From NCBI GenBank assembly GCA_023432985.1, contig JAEZEQ010000052.1:1-64000 (forward strand): a stretch of DNA of 64,000 nt, read 5' to 3'. Of this stretch, positions 44,319 through 52,512 are shown piece after piece. The notes beneath the pieces were generated by a model. The model was not told the origin of the DNA, searched no databases, and was given only the letters and a program-made list of their open reading frames with translations. The DNA comes from Bacteroidota bacterium. Its GTDB lineage: Bacteria; Bacteroidota; Bacteroidia; CAIKAF01. The first letter of the stretch is position 1. Each line of letters begins with the position of its first letter. Made by a program: the position numbers and the translations under genes.

Positions 44319-47300
44319 ATGACAAATAAAAACAATAAGGTTCGGCTCATTTTTTTACAAGGTCTTTTCTTGCTTAGTTTGTCGTTGACAGCTCAGCAAA
44401 GTCACGTTTTTGTTGAAAAGGACAGGACCTATAAGGAAGCGGTAGAATTGTTTCAGAAAGAAAAATATGCAGCCGCATATACGCTTTTTGATGCGGTAAT
44501 TGTGGATAAAGACTATGAGCTGGCAGCGGTGAAAGCGGATGCTCATTATTATAAAGCCGTTGCAGCAACGGAATTATTTTACCAAAATGCCGATGGATTG
44601 CTTAAGGATTTTATAAGAAGCTTCCCCGAAAGTCCCCTCGTTAGCAATGCCTATTTTCATTTGGGTAAGGTGTATTTTCGCACGAAAAAATGGAAGTATG
44701 CGGTTGCTTCTTTCGAAAAAGTGAACGAGAATACACTCAGTAAACAAGAATGGTATGAATACTATTACAAATCGGGATATAGTTATTTCGAACAAGGAAA
44801 ATCGGATGCAGCATTGCGTCAGTTTACCAAAATAAAAGATGCCGAAAGTGTGTATAGAGTGCCGGCAACCTATTATTATGCGCATATACAATATGAGAAA
44901 AAAAATTGGAAAGAAGCCTTGCATGCTTTCAAATCTATAGAAAATGAAAAAGCATTTAAGGGATTGATTCCATATTATATAGTTCAGATTTATTATCTGC
45001 AGGATAAATACGATGAGGTAATAAGCTATGCCACACCCATTGCCGATACGGTGCAAGGGAAAAATGCCGTGCACGTAAATCGAATTTTGGCCGAGAGTTA
45101 TTACAATACAAAACGATATGACGAAAGTTTGACATACTATGCACGTGCAAGTGAAAACTCGGACCTGGACCGATTGGGGAATTACCGCTATGGAACGGCA
45201 TTATTTATGGCCCAAAAATACAATGAAGCTTCGGACAGATTGAAGCGTACGGTTACAGAAGATGATTCTCTATCTCAGAATGCGTATAATCTGATTGCCA
45301 ATAGTGCCTATAATCTGGGCGACAAACGTAAGGCAGCCGATGCATTTAAAATGGTATATAAATTAAATTTCGATCGGGATTTGGCCGAAGAAGCTTTGTT
45401 TAACTTTGCCAAACTGAGTTATGAGATCGATTACGACCCCTATAATGAGGCCGTAAAAGCGTTGAGAGATTATTTGGATGTATATCCCAATAGCAAAAAA
45501 GCGGATGAGGCTTATGTTTTTCTGGTGGAAGTATTTATGACCGTGAAGAATTATAAAGATGCACTGGAGACCATAGATAAGATTAAGAAGAAGGATAAGA
45601 AACTGAGCATGGCTCGTCAGCGTGTGGCCTTTTTATATGGGGTTCAGTTTTTTGAAAGCGGCAAATATGCCGATGCCATTCGTTATTTCAACCAAGCCGG
45701 TATACCGGATGGAAATCCGACCATTTTGGCACAAAGTATATTCTGGACAGCCGAATCCTATTATCGCCTGGGCCGCAGTGAAGATGCCGAGGAGGGTTTC
45801 AAGGAATTCCTCACTACGAATGGAGCAGCTTCCAGTGGCTTATTATACGATGCCTATTATAATCTGGGCTATATTTATTTCAAAAAGAAAAAATACAATG
45901 AGGCCGGATTGGAATTCAGAAAATTTGCCGATAATAAAAGTCCCCAGGATCTTACTTTAGTTGCCGATGCCTACAACCGTGCCGGCGATTGTTATTATGC
46001 CCAAAGTGAATGGTCTAAAGCTATGCTTTATTACGATAAAGCCTGGGCTTTAAAAAAGGCAGACCCCGATTATGCTCTGTTGCAAAAAGCAACCATTTTG
46101 GGTATACAAAACAAACATGATGAGAAATTTCTTGCTTTGCAAAACTTGCGCAGCTCCTATCCATCTTCTGTATATATTTCTGAAGCCATATACGAAATGG
46201 GCGTAGCGCGTCAAAGTGCGGGCAATAAATCCGAAGCATTGCCTTATTTTAAGGAGGTAATAGATAAATACGGAAATGGTCCTTTTGCCAAGCTGGCCTA
46301 TCTGAAAATGGGATTACATTATTATAACCTCGATGCTTATGATGAAGCAGTGGCTTATTATAAACCGGTTCTACAAAAATTTCCGGGGAGTATAGAAGCT
46401 CAGGAAGCCGAAAAATATTTGAAGTTTATTTATATAGATCAGAATAAGCTCGATGAGTATACCGATTTAATGCGCAGCATCAGCGGCATGAGTTATAACG
46501 AAGCTTCTTTGGATAGCGTAGCATTCCGTGCCGGAGAGAATAAGTTTCTGGCTAAAGATTTCGATGGAGCCTTATTGAATCTGAATCAGTATATACAAAA
46601 ATTCCCTCAGGGCCTATTCCTAATCAACGCCTATTATTATAGAGCAGAGGCTTTGCTTGCTTTAAAACGCGAGAAAGAAGCCTTCCCGGATTATGCCTTA
46701 TTGGTAAGTCGTGCCCCAAACCCATATGCAGATTTAGCTTCACAAAGGGCTTCAGATATTGCATTTGAAGAAAAGGACTGGGAAAAAACACGATATTATT
46801 CTTATTTAAATGAGAAATCAGCAACCAATTCCCAAATTTTACAATCGAGTATAGAGCGTATATTATTGGCAGAATATGAATTAAAAAACTTTGATGCCGC
46901 TGCTCTATATGCCGAAAAGGTTTATAATTCCGACAAAAGTGCGAAGGAAGTTAAAGAATATGCGGCCTTACTAAAAGCGCGAAGCGAAATGGAGAGGGGA
47001 CAGTTTAGTGAAGCCGAAATTTGGTGGAATAAAATCAGAAATCAACCCAACCTCCACGGTGCCGAAGCCAAATACCGTATTTATCGATTTATGTTGGAAA
47101 GGGGAGAATATGAAAAGCTTGAAAAAAGAATATTATCCGATGTCAACAGTCTTTCGGCCTATGGAAAATGGATGGGAAAATCCTTTATTATTTTGGGTGA
47201 AGTATATGCTAAGCTCGATAATTTCGACCAAAGTAAGGCCACCCTTCAGTCTGTAATCGACAATGCCGATGAGGGAGAAATTGTAGAGGAAGCTCGCCTG

Positions 47301-47384
47301 AAGCTGGAGGAAGTGAATGCATGGGAGCGATTGAAAAATCAGCCTGTGAACAATGCGTTTCAATTTGATTTAAACGGAAATTAA
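44319..47384 (+). CDS. Large exported tetratricopeptide-repeat protein, 1021 aa
   Basis: The ATG at 44319 gives a signal peptide (KVRLIFLQGLFLLSLSLTAQQ); an ATG nine codons upstream (44292) is possible. The mature protein is almost entirely TPR-like helical hairpins, with recurring patterns such as SNAYFHLGKVYFRTKKWKYA, DAYYNLGYIYFKKKKYNEA and AYLKMGLHYYNLDAYDEA, spaced 33-37 residues. There is no membrane segment after the signal. TPR arrays are protein-docking scaffolds, comparable to BamD and YbgF, so this may organise an envelope complex. It is followed three bases later by an outer-membrane barrel gene, and the two probably work together. Function not known. Confidence 0.8.
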   Translation: MTNKNNKVRLIFLQGLFLLSLSLTAQQSHVFVEKDRTYKEAVELFQKEKYAAAYTLFDAVIVDKDYELAAVKADAHYYKAVAATELFYQNADGLLKDFIRSFPESPLVSNAYFHLGKVYFRTKKWKYAVASFEKVNENTLSKQEWYEYYYKSGYSYFEQGKSDAALRQFTKIKDAESVYRVPATYYYAHIQYEKKNWKEALHAFKSIENEKAFKGLIPYYIVQIYYLQDKYDEVISYATPIADTVQGKNAVHVNRILAESYYNTKRYDESLTYYARASENSDLDRLGNYRYGTALFMAQKYNEASDRLKRTVTEDDSLSQNAYNLIANSAYNLGDKRKAADAFKMVYKLNFDRDLAEEALFNFAKLSYEIDYDPYNEAVKALRDYLDVYPNSKKADEAYVFLVEVFMTVKNYKDALETIDKIKKKDKKLSMARQRVAFLYGVQFFESGKYADAIRYFNQAGIPDGNPTILAQSIFWTAESYYRLGRSEDAEEGFKEFLTTNGAASSGLLYDAYYNLGYIYFKKKKYNEAGLEFRKFADNKSPQDLTLVADAYNRAGDCYYAQSEWSKAMLYYDKAWALKKADPDYALLQKATILGIQNKHDEKFLALQNLRSSYPSSVYISEAIYEMGVARQSAGNKSEALPYFKEVIDKYGNGPFAKLAYLKMGLHYYNLDAYDEAVAYYKPVLQKFPGSIEAQEAEKYLKFIYIDQNKLDEYTDLMRSISGMSYNEASLDSVAFRAGENKFLAKDFDGALLNLNQYIQKFPQGLFLINAYYYRAEALLALKREKEAFPDYALLVSRAPNPYADLASQRASDIAFEEKDWEKTRYYSYLNEKSATNSQILQSSIERILLAEYELKNFDAAALYAEKVYNSDKSAKEVKEYAALLKARSEMERGQFSEAEIWWNKIRNQPNLHGAEAKYRIYRFMLERGEYEKLEKRILSDVNSLSAYGKWMGKSFIILGEVYAKLDNFDQSKATLQSVIDNADEGEIVEEARLKLEEVNAWERLKNQPVNNAFQFDLNGN

Positions 47385-47387
47385 ACC

Positions 47388-49070
47388 ATGAAAAAAGGAA
47401 TTATATATATAGGACTGAGTTTATCTACGGCGTGGAATGTATATGCTCAGCAGGATAATGTAACCATTACCGGGGGCTATGTTCCTCAATTGAGGCCGGT
47501 GGAGAAAATGGCCGTGCGCCCACAAGTACGCGATACCTTTCAGAAATCCATTGTGCCCACCTATAATCTAACGGCGCCCATAGTGCCTTATGCCTATTCG
47601 CCCGACACATTGAGTGCAGCACGTATGCGTTCGGAACCGATAAAACGATTGCGTCGATTTTATTTGAAAGCAGGATTTGGAATGTATTTAAGTCCCCTTG
47701 CCGAAATACGCATGAACAGCCTGCGTAGCAAAACCATACAATACGACCTCTACTATCATTTTCAAGGTTCTTATGCTAAAAAATTATTTTACGGAAAAAA
47801 TAAACCCCAAACCGGTTTCCCCGGCTATCAGGACCATGGTGGTGGGGGGAATTTTTCCTATTTAATGAAAAAACATAATCTGGGAATTTCAGCATCTTAT
47901 CTCTCCAATCAGCGCCATTATTATGGCTACGATGCTTCACAGCCCGGAGCCGATACGCTGACTAAAAAAGATATACGTCAGAATTATCAGAAAGTATCAT
48001 TGGGATTTTCGTTCAAGAATAATGCAAGCTGGGACAGCAGTTCGCTGATTACCGATAATTACCTGCGCTATTATTATATGTTCGACAAGTATAAAGCGGG
48101 CGAACATGGTTTAGAACTGAGAAGTGACTGGAGAAAGCAGGTATCCGGATTTTTTGTAGGCGGAGCATTTGGACTTGAATATTATAATTTTAAAGCCGAC
48201 ACAGCCTCCAAAGGAATGGGAGGGGGACTTGTACATATACAACCCTATATAAAAGCGGGAAGAAAATTATGGGAAGTTACCGCCGGAATTAATATGGCTA
48301 TAGGCTTTGATACGCTGACGAAGTTTTATATAGCTCCGCATATTTTAGCCCGTTTCAACGCCTATAAAGAGCATGTGATATTATATGCCGATATAAGTGG
48401 CGGTGCCTATAGAAATACCTATGATCAGTTGAGACAGGAAAATCCCTTTATAAACAGTCGCGTACCCGTACGTAATGCCTATAAGCCTATAGATTTGAAG
48501 GCAGGAGTTAAAGGAAATTTTGCCCGCTATTTTTATTATAATTTGGGTGGCGGCTACAGTAAAGTATTTAATCAGGCCTTTTTTGTAACCGATACGACAC
48601 GTGCTTTAGGCAATTATTTCACCACAGTTTATGACGATTTGGGTACAGGTAAAGCATTCGGTGAAATCGGATATCAACAGGGAGAAAAATTCAGATTGGG
48701 CTTGCGTGTTGATGCCTTTTTTTATGATACGGGAAACCTGACTGCTGCTTGGTATAAACCAAAATATAAGGCCACATTAAGCGGAATGTATGCCATAGCC
48801 GATAAGTTTGTATTCAAAGCCGATTTATTCTATTTAGGCGATTTAATGGCGCCGGAATATCGTTTTCATAGCGGAGAAAACAGATTTGTAGAACATGCTG
48901 TGGTATTGCGTAATGCGATCGATTTGAATTTAGGTGTGGAATATAGGTATAATAAAATGCTGGGTTTTTTCGTACAGGGAACGAATTTAGCCGGATATCG
49001 TTACCACAGATGGTTGCAATATCCGGGTCAGGGTGTGGGTGTTCACGGGGGAGTGAGTCTCCAATTTTAA
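47388..49070 (+). CDS. Outer-membrane beta-barrel protein (TonB-receptor-like barrel, no plug), 560 aa
   Basis: Signal peptide MKKGIIYIGLSLSTAWNVYAQ. About 75 residues of periplasmic or linker sequence follow (Pro-rich: VPQLRPVEKMAVRPQ). The rest, from about RRFYLKAGFGMYLSPLAEIR, is a run of amphipathic strands with aromatic girdles (YLRYYYMF, FFVGGAFGLEYYNF, KFYIAPHILARFNAY) that ends GVHGGVSLQF, an outer-membrane C-terminal signature with terminal Phe. It looks like the barrel half of a TonB-dependent receptor but has no plug domain. It is co-transcribed with the TPR protein, which could be its periplasmic partner. Transported substrate, if any, unknown. Confidence 0.75.
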   Translation: MKKGIIYIGLSLSTAWNVYAQQDNVTITGGYVPQLRPVEKMAVRPQVRDTFQKSIVPTYNLTAPIVPYAYSPDTLSAARMRSEPIKRLRRFYLKAGFGMYLSPLAEIRMNSLRSKTIQYDLYYHFQGSYAKKLFYGKNKPQTGFPGYQDHGGGGNFSYLMKKHNLGISASYLSNQRHYYGYDASQPGADTLTKKDIRQNYQKVSLGFSFKNNASWDSSSLITDNYLRYYYMFDKYKAGEHGLELRSDWRKQVSGFFVGGAFGLEYYNFKADTASKGMGGGLVHIQPYIKAGRKLWEVTAGINMAIGFDTLTKFYIAPHILARFNAYKEHVILYADISGGAYRNTYDQLRQENPFINSRVPVRNAYKPIDLKAGVKGNFARYFYYNLGGGYSKVFNQAFFVTDTTRALGNYFTTVYDDLGTGKAFGEIGYQQGEKFRLGLRVDAFFYDTGNLTAAWYKPKYKATLSGMYAIADKFVFKADLFYLGDLMAPEYRFHSGENRFVEHAVVLRNAIDLNLGVEYRYNKMLGFFVQGTNLAGYRYHRWLQYPGQGVGVHGGVSLQF

Positions 49071-49142
49071 TCCATTTAAAGTCTAAAATTTAATTGGTGA
49101 AAAAGTGTAATAAAAATATTAGTTAACTTTAGCCGTTTGATG

Positions 49143-49150
49143 TACTTTTG
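49143..49150 (+). promoter_or_regulatory. Candidate -7 promoter box for guaA
   Basis: TACTTTTG matches TAnnTTTG exactly and lies 23 bases before the ATG at 49174. The -33 region shows TTAAC rather than TTTG. Confidence 0.55.
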
Positions 49151-49173
49151 CAGCAGATTTTATAAAAAAATAT

Positions 49174-50703
49174 ATGCATCAGAAAATTCTTATTTTAGAC
49201 TTTGGTTCCCAATATACACAGTTGATTGCCCGTAGAGTGCGTGAATTGAATGTGTACTGCGAAATTTATCCCTTTAACCATTATCCCGAGCCTGATGCAA
49301 GTGTAAAGGGAATTATTTTAAGCGGCAGCCCATTTTCTGTGCGCGAAAAGGATTCACCTCGGGTGGATATAGAGAAATTGACATCTAAGGTTCCATTATT
49401 GGGCATCTGTTATGGCGCTCAATTATTGGCTTTCGATGCGGGCGGAAAAATCGAAAAAAGTAAGGTAAGAGAATATGGACGAGCAAATTTGTCGAAATTA
49501 GACAAGAAATCCCCGCTCCTTCAACATATTAAAAAAGGTTCGCAGGTTTGGATGAGTCACGGCGATACCATAATGGAATTGCCGGAACATTTTAAAATTA
49601 TAGCCTCAACCGAGGAGGTTGAAGTGGCTGCATTTCATGTAAAGAAAAAAGAAATTTACGGCTTGCAATTTCATCCCGAAGTATATCACTCGAGTGATGG
49701 ACTGCAAATACTCGAGAATTTTGTAAAAGGAATTTGTGGGTGCAGAGGCGATTGGACCCCGGGTTTCTTTGTAGAAGAAACAGTGGAGGCACTGAAAAAA
49801 CAAATCGGAAAAGATAAGGTAATTATGGCCCTCAGTGGCGGTGTTGATTCTACCGTTGCTGCCCGCCTTATTCATAAAGCAATAAAAGATAATCTCTATT
49901 GTATTTTTGTAGACAATGGCTTGTTGCGTAAAGATGAATATACGAAAGTGTTGGATTCATATAAGGATTTTGGACTCAATGTAATTGGAGTGGATGCCAA
50001 GGATCGCTTTTATGCCAAATTGAAAGGGGTGAATGATCCTGAGAAGAAAAGGAAAATAATAGGCGGACTGTTTATAGATATTTTTGAAGAGGAATCTAAA
50101 AAAGTAAAAGGAGCTAAATGGTTGGGTCAGGGAACTATATATCCCGATGTAATCGAGAGTGTTTCGGTTAAAGGTCCTTCTGCCACCATAAAATCGCACC
50201 ATAATGTGGGGGGACTTCCCGAAAAAATGGATTTAAAAATAGTAGAGCCATTGCGTGCTTTATTTAAGGATGAAGTGAGAAAAGTGGGTAGAGAGCTTAA
50301 GATTTCTTCCGACTTTATCGACAGACATCCTTTCCCCGGACCGGGTTTGGCTATACGTATTTTGGGCGAAATTACCCCCGAAAAAGTAGCTATTTTGCAA
50401 CAAGCAGACGATATATTTATAAGCCGACTGAGAAAAGATAAATTATATCAACAAGTATGGCAGGCCGGAGCAATCTTTTTGCCGGTTCAATCCGTAGGCG
50501 TAATGGGTGATGAACGTACCTATGAGCATGTGATTTGCCTGCGTGCAGTGACCTCAACCGATGGGATGACAGCCGACTGGAGCCGACTTCCATACGAATT
50601 CCTGGCCTCTGTATCGAATGAAATTATTAATAAAGTTAAAGGCGTGAATCGCGTTGTTTTCGATATCAGTTCTAAACCGCCGGCAACTATAGAATGGGAG
50701 TAA
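49174..50703 (+). CDS. guaA: GMP synthase (glutamine-hydrolysing), 509 aa
   Basis: Aminates XMP to GMP using glutamine and ATP. The N-terminal class I amidotransferase domain has nucleophile C79 in GICYGAQ and the His-Glu pair in LQFHPEVYHS. The ATP-pyrophosphatase domain starts with the P-loop ALSGGVDST (about 219-227). The C-terminal dimerisation domain ends with PPATIEWE, the canonical XMP-binding tail. Complete. It pairs functionally with guaB at 28.7 kb. The LysM-domain gene starts six bases after the stop, so the two probably share a transcript. Confidence 0.97.
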   Translation: MHQKILILDFGSQYTQLIARRVRELNVYCEIYPFNHYPEPDASVKGIILSGSPFSVREKDSPRVDIEKLTSKVPLLGICYGAQLLAFDAGGKIEKSKVREYGRANLSKLDKKSPLLQHIKKGSQVWMSHGDTIMELPEHFKIIASTEEVEVAAFHVKKKEIYGLQFHPEVYHSSDGLQILENFVKGICGCRGDWTPGFFVEETVEALKKQIGKDKVIMALSGGVDSTVAARLIHKAIKDNLYCIFVDNGLLRKDEYTKVLDSYKDFGLNVIGVDAKDRFYAKLKGVNDPEKKRKIIGGLFIDIFEEESKKVKGAKWLGQGTIYPDVIESVSVKGPSATIKSHHNVGGLPEKMDLKIVEPLRALFKDEVRKVGRELKISSDFIDRHPFPGPGLAIRILGEITPEKVAILQQADDIFISRLRKDKLYQQVWQAGAIFLPVQSVGVMGDERTYEHVICLRAVTSTDGMTADWSRLPYEFLASVSNEIINKVKGVNRVVFDISSKPPATIEWE

Positions 50704-50708
50704 AAATA

Positions 50709-52376
50709 ATGAATAGTAGACTTTTGTATGTGTTGTTTTTCTTGTCTGTATTTTTGCAGGCATGTGTCAGTATGGCACAAATTCCGAATGCTCCGCTTAT
50801 AGAAAGGAATGGGAATACATATTATAAGCATATTGTACAAAAAGGAGAAACGGCATACGGCATTTCTAAAATGTATAAGGTCGATTTAAATCGTGTTTTT
50901 GCCGAAAATCCCGGCTCGGAATCCGGTTTGAAAGTGGGGCAGGAATTATGGATTCCGGCAGCAAATAATAAAACCGACAAGGGTGAATCTAAGATTATTA
51001 CCCATACCGTACAAAGAGGCGAAACCCTTTATGCGATTAGCCGTAAGTACGACGTTTCGGTCGAGGATATTGTAAAGGCGAATCCGGAGGTAGAAGGCGG
51101 ATTAAAAGCCGGTGCGGTTTTAAAAATCACTAGCACAAAGGCCGATTCAGAAACGGAACAAATTATAGAAGAAAATGAATTGGAAGAAAATCCAAAAGTG
51201 CCTGTAAATCATACAGAAAAAAAGGAATTGGACAGACAATGGGTTTATGAATCCTTGCCTACTATGGAACAATGCATGGATAGTTCGACTACAAAATTGA
51301 ATTATGTTATTTCGGTTCTTATTCCTTTTGGAAGCGGATCTGCAGATGAATTGAAACAATCGCGTATAGCCTATCAATTCTACAACGGAATAAAATTGGC
51401 CATGCAACATTATCAGCCTATAAAAGCAAATATTGAATGGCAGGTTTTTAATACCGGAATCAAATCCAACGACCTGACTTCACGGAAAATTGTATTGAAT
51501 CCTGATTTTAAAAAGTCTGATTTGATTATTGGTCCCCTCTATACCAGCGAAATGCAACCTATTTTGCAATTTGCGAAAGAAAATAAGGTGCCCATGATTA
51601 GTCCTTTTAGTCGTGGCGAGGATGTATTAATCGATAACCCATATGTTTTTAAAGCTTCACCAGGCGAGCAAGCCTACACAGAGGGCGTGGCGCAGTATTT
51701 AAACCGAAAGTATAAAAATGGAAAAGTGATCCTTTTGCATACGGGCGATAAAAGAGATTCAGCATTCTACCAAAATTTGCGTACGATCCTGGTGCAACAA
51801 TATAGATTCGATAGCATTTCTGTAAATAAAAATTTGGTTTACCTGCCTAAGGGCTCTTCTGTGGCACAACACCTGAAAAAGGATGCTCCCAATATTTGTG
51901 TCTACCCCGTGAAAAAAGAAATAGGCATGAATAGCTTTATGAGCCAGATGAATAAGATTGGAAAGGAAAATGACTTTTCGGTACTTGGCGATGAATTGTG
52001 GTTTTCTTTTAAGAATTTCGACATTGAACATTTGAATAATTGCAAAATTGCTGTACCCGTTCTTTACCGTACCTTTTCTTGGGATTCTACCTACCATTCT
52101 TTTATTACGAATTTTAGAACAGAGTTTAAGGCCGAACCCGAATTTTATGCCTATAGAGGCTACGAACTGGCCTGCCTGAGTATTGATATGCTCGAAAAAT
52201 ACGGCAATTGGATGGCTCCATGCGCCATTTATGATAAGAATTCTTATCTGATTACGCCTTTCCAATGGAAAAAATATCCGGGTGGTGGATTCGAAAATCA
52301 GGCCCTGGGTATAATGGTGATGGAAGATTATAAAATTCGTTACGAAGCTTCTTATTTACCCGAAAAAAAGGAATAA
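50709..52376 (+). CDS. LysM-repeat lipoprotein with a periplasmic-binding-protein (type 1) domain, 555 aa
   Basis: The ATG at 50709 is preferred over an in-frame ATG at 50694 inside guaA, because it gives a signal peptide ending in a possible lipobox (FLQAC). Two LysM domains: about residues 40-85 (HIVQKGETAYGISKMYKV) and 100-145 (HTVQRGETLYAISRKYDV), which bind peptidoglycan sugars. After an acidic linker, residues about 190-540 are a type 1 periplasmic-binding fold of the LivK/ABC-solute group: VISVLIPFGSG, LAMQHYQP, PMISPFSRG and YAYRGYELACLSIDMLEKYG. The combination suggests a wall-anchored sensor or scavenger rather than a transporter subunit; no permease is adjacent. To my knowledge this placement behind guaA recurs in Bacteroidota. 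Confidence 0.8.
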   Translation: MNSRLLYVLFFLSVFLQACVSMAQIPNAPLIERNGNTYYKHIVQKGETAYGISKMYKVDLNRVFAENPGSESGLKVGQELWIPAANNKTDKGESKIITHTVQRGETLYAISRKYDVSVEDIVKANPEVEGGLKAGAVLKITSTKADSETEQIIEENELEENPKVPVNHTEKKELDRQWVYESLPTMEQCMDSSTTKLNYVISVLIPFGSGSADELKQSRIAYQFYNGIKLAMQHYQPIKANIEWQVFNTGIKSNDLTSRKIVLNPDFKKSDLIIGPLYTSEMQPILQFAKENKVPMISPFSRGEDVLIDNPYVFKASPGEQAYTEGVAQYLNRKYKNGKVILLHTGDKRDSAFYQNLRTILVQQYRFDSISVNKNLVYLPKGSSVAQHLKKDAPNICVYPVKKEIGMNSFMSQMNKIGKENDFSVLGDELWFSFKNFDIEHLNNCKIAVPVLYRTFSWDSTYHSFITNFRTEFKAEPEFYAYRGYELACLSIDMLEKYGNWMAPCAIYDKNSYLITPFQWKKYPGGGFENQALGIMVMEDYKIRYEASYLPEKKE

Positions 52377-52398
52377 TTTTAAAACAATTCCTTTTTTT
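52363..52398 (+). terminator. Intrinsic terminator of the guaA-LysM transcript
   Basis: AAAAAAAGGAAT (52363-52374) pairs with ATTCCTTTTTTT (52387-52398), a 12-bp A/T-rich stem that ends in seven T. The left arm includes the end of the LysM reading frame. Confidence 0.65.
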
Positions 52399-52485
52399 AT
52401 ACTGTAAAAAGGGCATTATCGTTGTTATTATAGCGTTAACTTTAAAGAAAGTTATTTTTAACTTCTTAATTTAAGTTAAATTAAC

Positions 52486-52493
52486 TATCTTTG
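52486..52493 (+). promoter_or_regulatory. Candidate -7 promoter box for the PKD/CTD secreted protein
   Basis: TATCTTTG matches TAnnTTTG exactly, 19 bases before the GTG at 52513, and so supports that GTG as the start. The upstream region is a run of TTAA-rich sequence. Confidence 0.55.
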
Positions 52494-52512
52494 TTAAAAA
52501 TATTGGTGTATT

